This document shows positions 14,942-24,939 of a DNA stretch of 64,000 bases, piece after piece (the stretch's first letter is position 1; each line of letters starts with the position of its first letter). The stretch covers positions 992,001-1,056,000 of the forward strand of contig NZ_CP094718.1 in NCBI RefSeq assembly GCF_025558425.1, written 5' to 3'. Under the pieces are notes generated by a model. It made no database searches. It saw only the letters and a program-made list of their open reading frames with translations, and was not told the origin of the DNA. The translations under genes were made by a program, and so were the position numbers. Origin of the DNA: Staphylococcus sp. IVB6240. GTDB lineage: Bacteria > Bacillota > Bacilli > Staphylococcales > Staphylococcaceae.

Positions 14942-16057
14942 ATGAAAATTGGAATTCCTAAAGAGATTAAAAATAATGAAAACCGTGTGAGTTTATCACC
15001 GAGTGGGGTGCATGCCCTAGTAGAAGCAGGACACACAGTTCTTGTTGAGAAGAGCGCAGGTGAGGGATCTTACTTTGAAGACAATCATTATGTCGAAGTA
15101 GGTGCGCAAATTGTGGATACTGCTGCTGAGGCATGGGATGTAGATATGGTGATCAAAGTTAAAGAACCTTTAGAAGAAGAATATGGCTTCTTCAGAGAAG
15201 GTCTTGTATTATTCACATATTTACACTTAGCAAATGAACCAGCGTTAACTGAAGCATTAGTTGAGAAAAAAGTAATCTCAATTGCTTATGAAACAGTTCA
15301 ATTAGCTGACCGTTCATTACCATTATTAACACCAATGAGTGAAGTGGCAGGGCGTATGTCAGCACAAATTGGTGCACAATTTTTACAAAGATTCAACGGT
15401 GGAATGGGTATCTTATTAGGCGGTATTCCAGGCGTTCGAAAAGGAAAAGTAACAATCATCGGTGGTGGTCAAGCAGGTACAAACGCTGCTAAGATTGCAC
15501 TTGGTTTAGGTGCAGATGTTACAATTCTTGATGTAAATGCAAAACGTTTACAAGAATTAGAAGATTTATTTGATGGTCGTGTGCATACAATTATGTCAAA
15601 CCCATTAAATATTGAAGAAAACGTTAAACAAAGTGATCTTGTTATTGGTGCTGTATTAATTCCAGGAGCTAAAGCACCGACACTTGTTTCTGAAGATATG
15701 ATTAAACAAATGAAACCAGGTTCAGTTATCGTTGATATTGCGATTGACCAAGGTGGTATTTTCGAAACAACAGACAAAATTACAACACATGATGATCCAA
15801 CATACATCAAACATGGTGTTGTTCATTATGCGGTGGCTAACATGCCAGGTGCGGTACCACGTACTTCTACAATCGGCTTAAGTAATGCAACTTTACCATA
15901 TGCATTACAACTTGCTAATAAAGGCTACAAACAAGCATTAAATGATAACGTACCTTTATCACATGGTTTAAACACATTCAATGGTTTAGTAACAAACAAA
16001 GCGGTTGCTGAAACATTTGATCGTGAATACACACCAGTGACTGAAGTATTATCATAA
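14942..16057 (+). CDS. ald: Alanine dehydrogenase
   Basis: NAD-dependent alanine dehydrogenase (371 aa) interconverts L-alanine and pyruvate plus ammonia. The N-terminal [20 protein letters not shown] signature and the NAD-binding [22 protein letters not shown] (about residue 168 onward) are clear. GGAGGT 8 bases upstream fixes the start at 14942; an upstream in-frame ATG at 14921 lacks a ribosome site. A partial cre-like site (14890-14903, 12 of 14 consensus bases) overlaps a possible TACAAT -10 at 14900-14905. Followed by a terminator. Confidence 0.95.
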   Translation: MKIGIPKEIKNNENRVSLSPSGVHALVEAGHTVLVEKSAGEGSYFEDNHYVEVGAQIVDTAAEAWDVDMVIKVKEPLEEEYGFFREGLVLFTYLHLANEPALTEALVEKKVISIAYETVQLADRSLPLLTPMSEVAGRMSAQIGAQFLQRFNGGMGILLGGIPGVRKGKVTIIGGGQAGTNAAKIALGLGADVTILDVNAKRLQELEDLFDGRVHTIMSNPLNIEENVKQSDLVIGAVLIPGAKAPTLVSEDMIKQMKPGSVIVDIAIDQGGIFETTDKITTHDDPTYIKHGVVHYAVANMPGAVPRTSTIGLSNATLPYALQLANKGYKQALNDNVPLSHGLNTFNGLVTNKAVAETFDREYTPVTEVLS

Positions 16058-16071
16058 TCTTTAAGTTTTAA

Positions 16072-16107
16072 TAGTCCTACAGTTTTAAAAGCTGTGGGGC
16101 TTTTTTG
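16072..16107 (+). terminator. Terminator after ald
   Basis: AGTCCTACAG pairs with CTGTGGGGCT, followed by six T. Confidence 0.82.
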
Positions 16108-16180
16108 GTATGTTATTTTGAAAAATGGATATAAAATCCGATGTGTTTTCTTAAAAGGTAGAATCATATCACTATGAAAT

Positions 16181-16233
16181 AAAAAATCCTGCTCTGAGAA
16201 ACTGTTAAACAGTGTGATCAAAGCAGGATTTTA
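16181..16233 (-). terminator. Terminator after pepQ
   Basis: An 11-bp stem (AAAATCCTGCT / AGCAGGATTTT) encloses a smaller hairpin; T-rich tails lie on both strands. Confidence 0.78.
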
Positions 16234-16251
16234 ATAAATTATCATAAAATA

Positions 16252-17307
16252 TTATTTTGGATAGCTTGATAGACTTTCATAGCCATCTGCTGTTACTAAA
16301 ATGTCGTCTTCTATACGGACACCAGCAACTTTTGGTACGTAAATACCTGGTTCAATTGTAATAACCATACCTTCTTCAAGGAGGTTTTCGTTGGTATTAG
16401 AAACATCTTGATATTCATGTGCTTCAAGGCCTAAACCATGACCGAGACGGTGAGGGAAGTATTCTCCATATCCCGCTTCTTCAATAATATCACGTGCGAT
16501 TTCATCAAGTGTACGGATTGTCACACCTGGTTTAATTGCATCGATGGCTGCTTGCTCCGCTTCTTTTACAACTTCATAAATACGATTTGCTTCCTTGCTA
16601 GGATTTCCAAATGCAATGGTACGTGTGATATCACTGCAATAATGGTTATAGATCACACCTAAATCAAAGAGGACATATTCATCATTTTGTAAAGTACGAT
16701 CACCCGGTGTACCATGTGGTGCAGCAGCATGATCACCAAATAATACCATTGTGTTAAAGCTCATTTCACTCACACCGTGTTTTTTGATTTCATTTTCGAT
16801 ATGATTCACAACTTCACGTTCTGTCACACCTGGTTTTAAGTAGGCAACACCAATTTCTACACATTTATCGGCAAGTTCACCTGCACGACGCATTTGTACG
16901 ATTTCATCTTCAGTTTTTACATTTCTTAATTGTTTTAATGTTAAATCTAAAGACTCAAAGTTTTTAACACCAAATTCTGTTTCAAGTTCACGTGCACGTT
17001 TCACTGTTAAATGTGTTTCTTCAATTAACATTTTAGGACATTGTGCTGAATGTTTTGCATAAGGATTTTCAGTATCAAGATAGCCAATAATTTCCCCTTC
17101 GTATGGCGATGCTTTTACTTCCTCAACATCCAACTGTGGTACGAATAATGTTTGTGTGCCTTCCTTTGTAATGAGTAGTGCAAATAAGCGTTCATGTGGT
17201 TCACTCTTGAAACCAGTAAGATAGAAGATGTTGATAGGATCAGAAACCCATGCGGCATCAGCTTGCTGTTCGCGGAGTGTTTGTGTTAATTTTTCTATTT
17301 TTGTCAT
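16252..17307 (-). CDS. pepQ: Xaa-Pro dipeptidase (M24B family)
   Basis: A 351-aa aminopeptidase-P/prolidase family metallopeptidase that cleaves dipeptides with C-terminal proline. The creatinase N-terminal domain spans about 1-125. The pita-bread catalytic domain shows all five dimetal ligands: Asp in LFDLGV, Asp in SDITRT, His in [10 protein letters not shown], Glu in ITIEPGIY and Glu in VRIEDD. The start at 17307 has AAGGAGG upstream; an ATG 24 bases further up does not. Single gene, divergent from the hydrolase gene. Confidence 0.93.
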   Translation of the reverse strand: MTKIEKLTQTLREQQADAAWVSDPINIFYLTGFKSEPHERLFALLITKEGTQTLFVPQLDVEEVKASPYEGEIIGYLDTENPYAKHSAQCPKMLIEETHLTVKRARELETEFGVKNFESLDLTLKQLRNVKTEDEIVQMRRAGELADKCVEIGVAYLKPGVTEREVVNHIENEIKKHGVSEMSFNTMVLFGDHAAAPHGTPGDRTLQNDEYVLFDLGVIYNHYCSDITRTIAFGNPSKEANRIYEVVKEAEQAAIDAIKPGVTIRTLDEIARDIIEEAGYGEYFPHRLGHGLGLEAHEYQDVSNTNENLLEEGMVITIEPGIYVPKVAGVRIEDDILVTADGYESLSSYPK

Positions 17308-17437
17308 GATAATCCTCCTTTGTAATATCATATTTATTGTAAGTGAGTTTTTTTAAAAATTCAAATAGTCAACGATGTGTATTGAAGGAACACACGTGGT
17401 ATAGTAAAAATAACGAGAATAAAAGGAGGATGTCACA

Positions 17438-18127
17438 ATGAAGTTATCATTTCACGGACAATCAACAGTTTATTTTGAAGCAAATGGGAAAAAGGGGATT
17501 ATTGACCCGTTTATTTCTGGAAATGACTTAAGTGATTTAGATGCAGAAACGTTAGAAGTGGATTATATTGTTTTAACACATGGTCATGAAGATCACTTTG
17601 GAGATACATTGTCTCTTGCGAAAAGAACAGGTGCGACAGTGATTTCTACAGCTGAAATTGCTAACTATCTTTCAACAGCAAAAGGGATTGAAAATGTACA
17701 TCCAATGAATATTGGTGGTCAATGGACATTTGATTTCGGTAAGTTGAAGTTTGTCCAAGCTTTCCATAGTTCAAGTTTACTAGATGAGAATGGTGTACCC
17801 GTGTATCTTGGTATGCCAATGGGTGTGATTTTAGAGTTAGAAGGTAAAACAATTTATCACACTGGTGACACAGCATTATTTAGCGATATGAAATTGATTG
17901 CTGATCGTCATCCGGTTGATGTCTGCTTTATTCCAATCGGTGATAATTTTACAATGGGTATTGAGGATGCAAGTTATGCGATTAATCAATTTATCCAACC
18001 TAAAGTGACTGTACCGATTCATTTCGATACATTCCCATTGATTGAACAAAATCCAGAAGACTTTAAAGCGGCTGTAACACATGGTGAGGTACAAATTTTA
18101 AAACCAGGTGAAGCAGTACAAATTTAA
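17438..18127 (+). CDS. Metal-dependent hydrolase, UPF0173 (metallo-beta-lactamase fold)
   Basis: A 229-aa metallo-beta-lactamase-fold protein with the [11 protein letters not shown] metal-binding motif (about residue 47-57), a later His in AFHSSS and TGDTALF supplying a bridging Asp, and VPIHFDTFP with another His. It is an orthologue of B. subtilis YtkL; substrate unknown. AAGGAGGA precedes the ATG. It is convergent with a universal stress gene across a shared terminator. Confidence 0.92.
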   Translation: MKLSFHGQSTVYFEANGKKGIIDPFISGNDLSDLDAETLEVDYIVLTHGHEDHFGDTLSLAKRTGATVISTAEIANYLSTAKGIENVHPMNIGGQWTFDFGKLKFVQAFHSSSLLDENGVPVYLGMPMGVILELEGKTIYHTGDTALFSDMKLIADRHPVDVCFIPIGDNFTMGIEDASYAINQFIQPKVTVPIHFDTFPLIEQNPEDFKAAVTHGEVQILKPGEAVQI

Positions 18128-18138
18128 TAAATAAATGG

Positions 18139-18183
18139 AAAAAGTGAGCCTGTCGTCATACGAAATGATAGGCTCACTTTGTT
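18139..18183. terminator. Shared bidirectional terminator
   Basis: A 14-bp stem, AAAGTGAGCCTGTC (18141-18154) with GATAGGCTCACTTT (18167-18180), lies between the convergent hydrolase and usp genes. Confidence 0.85.
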
Positions 18184-18185
18184 AA

Positions 18186-18599
18186 TTATTTTACGATTAA
18201 TACAGGGATTTTTGCACGTTTAGCAACTTTATGACTTACACTGCCTAAAACAAACTTTTTATTTGCTTCAGCTTTACGGTTACTTAAAACAACAATGTCA
18301 TACTTTCCACTATTCGCATATGTGACGATTTTATCTTTCGGGTTGCCACGTTCTAAAATTTCTTCGTATGAGATACCGTTAGACTCTAATGTCTCACGCG
18401 TAGGTGCCATCTTTTCATGACGGATAGCTTCTAGTTCATTAATATGTGTTCCCATTTTGACAGACGCTTGAGCATCTTGTTCACCGATAACGTTTAATAA
18501 CGTTACAGTTGTGTCATCTCCTGAAAGTTTTACAACTTCTTGTAGTGCTTTTGCATTTTTTAAATCTGCGTCGACTGCGAGTAGTATATTTTTGTGCAT
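18186..18599 (-). CDS. Universal stress protein (UspA family)
   Basis: A 137-aa UspA-like protein, starting MHKNILLAVDADLKNAKAL. The C-terminal nucleotide-binding segment SNRKAEANKKFVLGSVSHKVAKRA retains the GSVS end of the motif but has SNRKAEANKKF in place of the usual GxxG loop, so ATP binding is uncertain. GGGAGG upstream supports 18599 over the ATG at 18632. It is paralogous to the gene at 14322. Confidence 0.9.
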   Translation of the reverse strand: MHKNILLAVDADLKNAKALQEVVKLSGDDTTVTLLNVIGEQDAQASVKMGTHINELEAIRHEKMAPTRETLESNGISYEEILERGNPKDKIVTYANSGKYDIVVLSNRKAEANKKFVLGSVSHKVAKRAKIPVLIVK

Positions 18600-18632
18600 C
18601 TCAATCAACCTCCCTATTACTAGTGTAAACAA

Positions 18633-18929
18633 TCTCCTATTAAAATGCCATGCATTCCAGGAAATTTCTAAGAATGATACATGATAGCTTTAGCTTATAC
18701 ACGTGCAAAGAAGCAGTAAATAAAGTTATAATAGATAAGGTGTATACAAATTTCGATTTATAAAAATGTAAACAAGTGATATAAAATGGAATATTCCTTA
18801 AACTATTGTAAAAATATAGTTTCTCATCATAAGTATCTGTTTGTATTCATAGGGTTTAAAACATCATGAGTGTATGGTAAAGAGCCCAATCACAATCCAT
18901 AAATTTAACTATGGCTTTGTGCAAAATAA
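18633..18929. other. Intergenic region upstream of the CBS regulator
   Basis: AT-rich and without an ORF. It should hold divergent promoters for the usp gene and the CBS-domain gene, but I see no confident -35/-10 pair or hairpin. Confidence 0.4.
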
Positions 18930-18947
18930 AGAGGTGTGAATAACGTC

Positions 18948-20243
18948 ATGACGAAGCATGAACAAATTATAAAGCACATTGAAAATTTGACAGTGGGTCA
19001 AAAAATCTCGGTGCGCAAAATAGCAAAATATTTAGATGTATCTGAAGGAACAGCTTATCGTGCGATCAAAGATGCAGGGCAGCGTGGGCTCGTTGCGACA
19101 ATTGATCGTGTTGGAACGGTCCGTATTGAACGAAAAGCACGTCAACATTTGGATAATCTCACATTTGGTGAAATCGCAAAAATCATAGATGGACAAATTA
19201 TCGGCGGACGTTCGGGGCAATTTAAAACGCTGACTAAATTTGCGATTGGCGCGATGGAATTAGATAATGTTGTCCATTTCGTATCTAAAAATACATTACT
19301 CATTGTTGGAAATAGATTAGATGTACAAAAGGCTGCATTAGAAAAGGGGAGTGCCGTTTTAATTACGGGAGGATTTGATACATCGAGTGAAATAAAACGA
19401 ATGGCAGATGAAAAGGAATTACCTATTATTTCATCTAACTACGACACGTTTATGGTTGCGAATATGATTAACCGTGCGATGTATAATAAGATGATTAAAA
19501 AAGAAATCATGGTTGTAGAAGATATCGTCATTCCAATTGAAGAAACATCGTATATATTAGAAACGTTAACTGTGCAAGATGTGCGTGAAAAATCGAGAGA
19601 AAGTGGTCATTCTCGATTTCCAGTGGTTGATGAACATGTAAGACTGACAGGTTTGATCACAACGAAGGATATTATTAACAGAGATACGATGGAAGTGCTA
19701 TCTCAAGTGATGACGAAACCACCGATTAGCGTTCAAATGCATACGACTGTAGCAAGTTGTGCACATATTATGATTTGGGAAGGTATTGAGCTCTTACCGG
19801 TGACAGGTGCTGACAAGCAACTGCTCGGCGTGATTACACGTGAAGACGTATTAAAAGCGATGCAAGTAGTTGGAAGACAGCCTCAGGTGGGCGAAACGAT
19901 CAATGATCAAGTCGCAAAGCATATTGAAATTAGAAATCATCAAATTTTTGTAGAAATCACACCTCAACTTTCAAACCAATTCGGTACATTGAGCAAGTCG
20001 GTGTCTGTTGCGATTATTGAAGAAACAATCCGATCTGTGATGCGAAAATATAAAAAAGTTGAAGTAATGATTGAAAGCTTAAATATTTTTTACATTAAAA
20101 CAGTACAAATTGAAAATGAAATAGAAGTACATTATCAAATTCTAGACATGGGAAGAAACTTTGCGAAGATAGAAGTGACGATGCAGAGTAATCAAGCACC
20201 TGTCGCAAAAGCATTGATTATGTGCCAATTGTTAGATCACTAG
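18948..20243 (+). CDS. ytoI: CBS/DRTGG-domain transcriptional regulator-like protein (YtoI family)
   Basis: A 431-aa orthologue of B. subtilis YtoI. An N-terminal helix-turn-helix ([26 protein letters not shown], about 22-48) is followed by a DRTGG-type domain (about 70-180), two CBS domains (about 190-310, including SRFPVVDE...[10 protein letters not shown] and ELLPVTG...[10 protein letters not shown]), and a C-terminal hotdog-like domain. CBS and DRTGG domains often bind adenosyl ligands. I chose ATG 18948 behind AGAGGTG; a GTG at 18936 overlaps that site. It forms a run with nrnA and dnaE. Confidence 0.88.
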   Translation: MTKHEQIIKHIENLTVGQKISVRKIAKYLDVSEGTAYRAIKDAGQRGLVATIDRVGTVRIERKARQHLDNLTFGEIAKIIDGQIIGGRSGQFKTLTKFAIGAMELDNVVHFVSKNTLLIVGNRLDVQKAALEKGSAVLITGGFDTSSEIKRMADEKELPIISSNYDTFMVANMINRAMYNKMIKKEIMVVEDIVIPIEETSYILETLTVQDVREKSRESGHSRFPVVDEHVRLTGLITTKDIINRDTMEVLSQVMTKPPISVQMHTTVASCAHIMIWEGIELLPVTGADKQLLGVITREDVLKAMQVVGRQPQVGETINDQVAKHIEIRNHQIFVEITPQLSNQFGTLSKSVSVAIIEETIRSVMRKYKKVEVMIESLNIFYIKTVQIENEIEVHYQILDMGRNFAKIEVTMQSNQAPVAKALIMCQLLDH

Positions 20244-20254
20244 GAGGAAATATA

Positions 20255-21199
20255 ATGAATATTTTTGAACAAATTATCTCGAAAATTGAGGCATTCGACA
20301 CAATTATTATCCATCGCCATGTGCGACCAGATCCTGATGCATTTGGATCACAATTTGGTTTGAAGCGTTTTTTACAAGCGAAGTATCCTGATAAAAATAT
20401 CTATGCTGTAGGTGACATGGAACCTTCTTTAGCTTTTATGGGGACACTTGATGATATTAATGATGAAACGTATCAAGATGCGCTTGTGATTGTCTGTGAT
20501 ACGGCGAATTCACCACGTGTCGATGATGACCGTTTTGCGAATGGGCAAACATTGATTAAAATAGATCATCATCCGCCCGTTGACCAATATGGTGACATTA
20601 ATTATGTCGATACTGAAGCTTCTTCGACAAGTGAAATCATTTTTAACATGATTGAGGCAACTGAGGGATTGTCACTGATGAATGCATCTATCGCATCTGC
20701 ATTATATTTAGGTATTGTAGGTGATACGGGTCGCTTTTTATTCAATAATACATCACCTCGTACAATGGCAGTTGCAAGTGAATTATTAAAGTTCAATATC
20801 GAACATACAGCACTGTTAAACCAACTTGGCGAAAAAGATCCACACTTAATGCCATTCCAAGGATATGTACTACAAAACTTTAACCTTGAAGAGAGCGGCT
20901 TTTGTTATGTAAAAATTACACATGATGTGTTAACACAGTTCAATGTGAGTGCATCAGAAGCGTCATTATTTGTAAATACTATTGCTGATTTAAAAGGTTT
21001 AAAAGTATGGGTGTTTGCCGTAGATGAAGGAGAAGATATTCGTTGTCGTATTCGTTCTAAAGGCGTTGTGATTAATGATGTTGCAGCAGACTTTGGTGGC
21101 GGTGGTCATCCAAATGCGTCTGGTGTATCTATAGATAACTGGGATGCATTTGAACAGTTGGCGGATAAATTGAGAGCCAAAGCACAAATGTCTGCATAA
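20255..21199 (+). CDS. nrnA: Bifunctional oligoribonuclease / PAP phosphatase NrnA
   Basis: A DHH/DHHA1 phosphoesterase (314 aa) that degrades nanoRNAs and hydrolyses 3'-phosphoadenosine 5'-phosphate. Metal-binding motifs are [22 protein letters not shown] and KIDHHPP; the DHHA1 substrate-binding [10 protein letters not shown] is near the C-terminus. AGGAGG precedes the ATG at 20255; the in-frame ATG at 20222 lies inside ytoI. It is 11 bases after ytoI and 22 before dnaE. Confidence 0.93.
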   Translation: MNIFEQIISKIEAFDTIIIHRHVRPDPDAFGSQFGLKRFLQAKYPDKNIYAVGDMEPSLAFMGTLDDINDETYQDALVIVCDTANSPRVDDDRFANGQTLIKIDHHPPVDQYGDINYVDTEASSTSEIIFNMIEATEGLSLMNASIASALYLGIVGDTGRFLFNNTSPRTMAVASELLKFNIEHTALLNQLGEKDPHLMPFQGYVLQNFNLEESGFCYVKITHDVLTQFNVSASEASLFVNTIADLKGLKVWVFAVDEGEDIRCRIRSKGVVINDVAADFGGGGHPNASGVSIDNWDAFEQLADKLRAKAQMSA

Positions 21200-21221
21200 T
21201 AGATTAAGAGAGGTGAATAAA

Positions 21222-24200
21222 ATGGTTGCACATTTGAATATTCATTCAGCATATGATTTGTTGAATTCAACGTTGACTGTAAAGGATGCCATTGCACGTG
21301 CAAAAGAGGCTGGCTACACAGCAGTTGCATTAACCGATTTAAATGTCATGTACGGCATACCACAATTCTATAACGCCTGCCAAGAAGCGGGTATAAAAGC
21401 ATTACTAGGTATGACGATTCATGTGACCGACCATTTAACACAGCGAGAAGCCATTGTCATCGCTAAAAATAACCATGGATTACAGCGCTTATTCAAACTC
21501 TCTTCCGATATTAAAGTACAGCATTTAACAGAAGTGGATCTTACAGAATTACCAAGTTATGTAGAAGATACCGTTGTTATTTTTAAAAATATGCATGAAG
21601 ACACAATGGCTTGGTTGTCGAATATGCCTGCTTCGACTTCGGTGTATATTGAAGAAACATCCACTCATTCAGAGCGTTATCCTCAAGTGTGGGCACGTGC
21701 GGCTTACTGTGCGAATCCACAAGATAAAGAAGCACTTAAAACATTAGCAGCTATCCGTGATAATACGAAAGTCAATTTAATTGAACAACAGAATGAAACA
21801 GCAAAACATATTATTGATGTACACACGTTGAACGAGCGCCATATATCAGAAAGCATGTTGTCTCAAACGGAGGAAATCGCTGCACTTTGCGACGCTCATC
21901 TTCAATATCATCAATCATTGTTACCAGAGTTTAAAACACCTAATGGAGAAACGGCCAACGATTATTTATGGCAAAAGCTGACAACATCATTGGCTGAACG
22001 TCAGTTGAAAACGGAAGCCTATGAAAAACGACTGCGTTATGAGTTTGATGTCATAACAAATATGGGCTATGCCGATTATTTCTTGATCGTTAGTGATTTA
22101 ATTGGTTACGCCAAAAACAATGGCATTATGGTAGGACCAGGGCGTGGGTCGTCGGCAGGATCACTTGTGAGTTATCTCTTAAATATTACAACCATTGATC
22201 CTTTGCGTTATGATCTGTTATTCGAACGTTTCTTAAATCCTGAGCGTGTGACGATGCCGGATATTGATATTGACTTTGAGGACACACAACGTGAAAAAGT
22301 GATTCGCTATGTTCAAGAGAAATACGGTGATTATCGGGTTTCCGGTATTATTACATTCGGACATTTACTCGCCAAAGCAGTAGCGCGAGATGTGGGGCGA
22401 GTGATCGGCTTTGATGAATCAACACTGAATGAGGCGTCAAAACTCATTTCAATGAGTGGCAAGCCGACTTTAGCAGAAGCTTACCAATTTGAGCCATTTC
22501 AAACGTTTGTGAATCGCAATCACTTGCATGAAAAGTGGTATGAACTTTGTTGCCAACTTGAAGGATTGCCACGTAACACGTCGACCCATGCGGCGGGTGT
22601 GATTGTCAATGACCGTCCATTATACGAGTCTATCCCTTTAACAGAAGGGGATACAGGCTTGCTTACACAGTGGACGATGACGGAAGCGGAACAGATAGGG
22701 CTATTAAAAATTGACTTTTTAGGCCTAAAGAACTTAACGATTATTCATCAAATTATTAAGCAAGTAGCACGTGATAGAGGGATTCATATTGATATTGAAA
22801 AAATTCCATTTGATGATCAAGCAGTTTTTGAAATGTTATCAAGAGGAGAAACGACTGGTATTTTCCAACTTGAATCTAAAGGCGTAAGAGATGTTCTGAA
22901 GCGATTGCAACCAGAACATTTTGAAGACATTGTTGCTGTTACGTCACTTTATCGTCCAGGTCCAATGGATGAAATTCCAACGTACATTACCCGTCGTCAT
23001 GATCCAACTCAAGTCCAATATTTACATCCAGACTTGGAGCCTATCTTATCACGGACGTATGGCGTAATTATTTATCAAGAACAAATTATGCAAATTGCTA
23101 GTCAGTTCGCCGGATTTAGTTACGGCGAAGCAGATATTTTAAGACGTGCGATGAGTAAGAAAAATCGTTCAGTCCTTGAAAATGAACGTCAACATTTTAT
23201 AGATGGTGCAGCGAAAAAAGGTTATGCGAGTGAATTAAGTGGACAGATTTTCGATTTAATTCTTAAGTTTGCGAATTATGGTTTCCCACGTGCACATGCA
23301 GTCAGTTATTCAAAAATTGCCTACATTATGTCTTATCTAAAAGTGCACTTTGCGCCGTATTTTTATGCTAATATTTTAACAAATGTGATCAATAATGAAG
23401 AGAAAACAGCACAATTTATTCAAGAAGCAAAACAGCATCAAATCAATATTCATGCTCCTAATATCAATAAAAGTCAGTGGCGTTACGTTGCGACGCAAGA
23501 AGGTATGTATATTTCGCTTGGTGCGATCAAAGGTGTGGGATATCAAAGTGTTCAAGCGATTATCGGTGAACGCATTGAAAATGGTCCCTATAAAGACTTC
23601 TTTGATTTTTGTGATCGCATTCCTAATCGAGTAAAGACGAGACGATTGTTGGAATCACTTATATTCGCTGGAGCGTTAGATTGTTTTGGCAAAAATAGAG
23701 CGACTTTATTACAGTCAATTGATCATATTGCGGATACAAGCTCTGAAGTGGATCAATCACTCATTCAAGACTTTGTTACTGTGAAAAAAGAATATCATGA
23801 AACAGTCGAAATGCCGGATGAACAATTAAGTGCGTATGAAAAAGAATATTTAGGTTTCTATGTATCGATGCATCCGATTGAAAAGCTATTCTTGAAAAAA
23901 CAATATTTAGGTATTCATCGCATACATAAACAAGCGGTGAATCAACCAATACTTGTGATGATTGAACGCCTTCGAATTATTCGAACAAAATCAAAAGGAC
24001 AACAGATGGCTTTTCTCACATTGAATGACGGTCAGCACACGATTGAAGCTGTCGTATTCCCAAATGTGTACCAGCAACTATCATTTAAGTTAGAGGCGCA
24101 AGAACCTTATGTCATATTTGGAAAGTTTGAACGACGTCAACAGCAACATCAAATCATTGTGAATCAACTTTTACCTTTAAATCAATTTGAATCAGAGAAG

Positions 24201-24413
24201 TTACAGCGAATTCGACAGATTGTAATTCGCCATCATTTGTCTGATGAAATAAAGCAACATTATTTAACAAATGTGTCCCAATCTGGCATTCCAGTCATGA
24301 TATTCGATGAGCAGACGAATCAAATGTCACAGGTAGGATGGATTGAAAATGACCAACAACAATTAAACGCTTTTATACAATTATTTGAACCAAACCATAT
24401 CCGTTTATTATAA
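21222..24413 (+). CDS. dnaE: DNA polymerase III subunit alpha DnaE
   Basis: A 1063-aa class I C-family polymerase of the DnaE3 type, the second replicative polymerase of low-GC Gram-positives beside PolC. Domains in order: PHP (NIHSAYDLLNSTLTV...LTDLNVMYG), palm with GPGRGSSAGSLVSYLL and catalytic PDIDIDFED (about residue 345-353), fingers, helix-hairpin-helix, and an OB fold near 920-1000. It lacks a PolC-type proofreading exonuclease. ATG 21222 follows AGAGAGGTG. Last gene of the ytoI-nrnA-dnaE run. Confidence 0.95.
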   Translation: MVAHLNIHSAYDLLNSTLTVKDAIARAKEAGYTAVALTDLNVMYGIPQFYNACQEAGIKALLGMTIHVTDHLTQREAIVIAKNNHGLQRLFKLSSDIKVQHLTEVDLTELPSYVEDTVVIFKNMHEDTMAWLSNMPASTSVYIEETSTHSERYPQVWARAAYCANPQDKEALKTLAAIRDNTKVNLIEQQNETAKHIIDVHTLNERHISESMLSQTEEIAALCDAHLQYHQSLLPEFKTPNGETANDYLWQKLTTSLAERQLKTEAYEKRLRYEFDVITNMGYADYFLIVSDLIGYAKNNGIMVGPGRGSSAGSLVSYLLNITTIDPLRYDLLFERFLNPERVTMPDIDIDFEDTQREKVIRYVQEKYGDYRVSGIITFGHLLAKAVARDVGRVIGFDESTLNEASKLISMSGKPTLAEAYQFEPFQTFVNRNHLHEKWYELCCQLEGLPRNTSTHAAGVIVNDRPLYESIPLTEGDTGLLTQWTMTEAEQIGLLKIDFLGLKNLTIIHQIIKQVARDRGIHIDIEKIPFDDQAVFEMLSRGETTGIFQLESKGVRDVLKRLQPEHFEDIVAVTSLYRPGPMDEIPTYITRRHDPTQVQYLHPDLEPILSRTYGVIIYQEQIMQIASQFAGFSYGEADILRRAMSKKNRSVLENERQHFIDGAAKKGYASELSGQIFDLILKFANYGFPRAHAVSYSKIAYIMSYLKVHFAPYFYANILTNVINNEEKTAQFIQEAKQHQINIHAPNINKSQWRYVATQEGMYISLGAIKGVGYQSVQAIIGERIENGPYKDFFDFCDRIPNRVKTRRLLESLIFAGALDCFGKNRATLLQSIDHIADTSSEVDQSLIQDFVTVKKEYHETVEMPDEQLSAYEKEYLGFYVSMHPIEKLFLKKQYLGIHRIHKQAVNQPILVMIERLRIIRTKSKGQQMAFLTLNDGQHTIEAVVFPNVYQQLSFKLEAQEPYVIFGKFERRQQQHQIIVNQLLPLNQFESEKLQRIRQIVIRHHLSDEIKQHYLTNVSQSGIPVMIFDEQTNQMSQVGWIENDQQQLNAFIQLFEPNHIRLL

Positions 24414-24815
24414 TGATATAGAAATTGTGACGAAAAAGTTACGGCGGAAAGTTTGACAATTCTTTTTAGTCATAATTAGATGATGGTTGTGAAGATTGTA
24501 TGGCATATGGTTTTAATGTGACATGAGATTGTGGGAGATGCGTTTAGTAAGTGAGAATGATTGAGACAATGAACAAAATGGATTTTTAATTTTGTCGAAT
24601 GGTGTGTCTTAGTTGATTGATATGTGCTTATGCCTCTGAAGACTTTCCACATATCTAATCAACTTTACTGGGGCACAATGGCGAAAATCTTATGTTTTCT
24701 GTAGTGCTCCCCATTCTGTTGAAATTCATGCTTTTCAAACAATGACAATCGGTTTTCTAAAGTATGAATTTATTAAATCATAGCGCTCAGGTTGATTGTG
24801 GCGATATCAAACCGA
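24414..24815. other. Structured intergenic region, possible small RNA
   Basis: No ORF is supported. Hairpin A pairs AGTTGATT...ATATGTG (24611-24627) with CACATAT..AATCAACT (24648-24664). Hairpin B pairs GGGGCAC (24670-24676) with GTGCTCCCC (24704-24712) and has an inner GAAAA/TTTTC stem. A consensus TTGACA occurs at 24453 but no matching -10 is at normal spacing. Neither hairpin has a T-run. It could be an untranslated RNA or an intergenic palindromic repeat. Confidence 0.45.
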
Positions 24816-24817
24816 GT

Positions 24818-24828
24818 TGTGCTATAGT
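24818..24828 (+). promoter_or_regulatory. Malic enzyme promoter (extended -10)
   Basis: TGCTATAGT is an extended -10 (TATAGT at 24823-24828). A 5' leader of about 105 bases follows, with AAACGTA (24844-24850) complementary to TACGTTT (24888-24894). Confidence 0.5.
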
Positions 24829-24939
24829 AAGATAATCATTTATAAACGTATTGGGAGCGCCTCATTTTAGCTTTTAGAGCGATTACATACGTTTCAAGAA
24901 AGTTTACCCCAAAGATAAGTAAAATGGAGATGATACGAG

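Noticed and set aside
18840..18880. SigB-type promoter (GTTTAA) before the CBS regulator
   Set aside because: GTTTAA is present but no GGGTAT occurs at the required distance.
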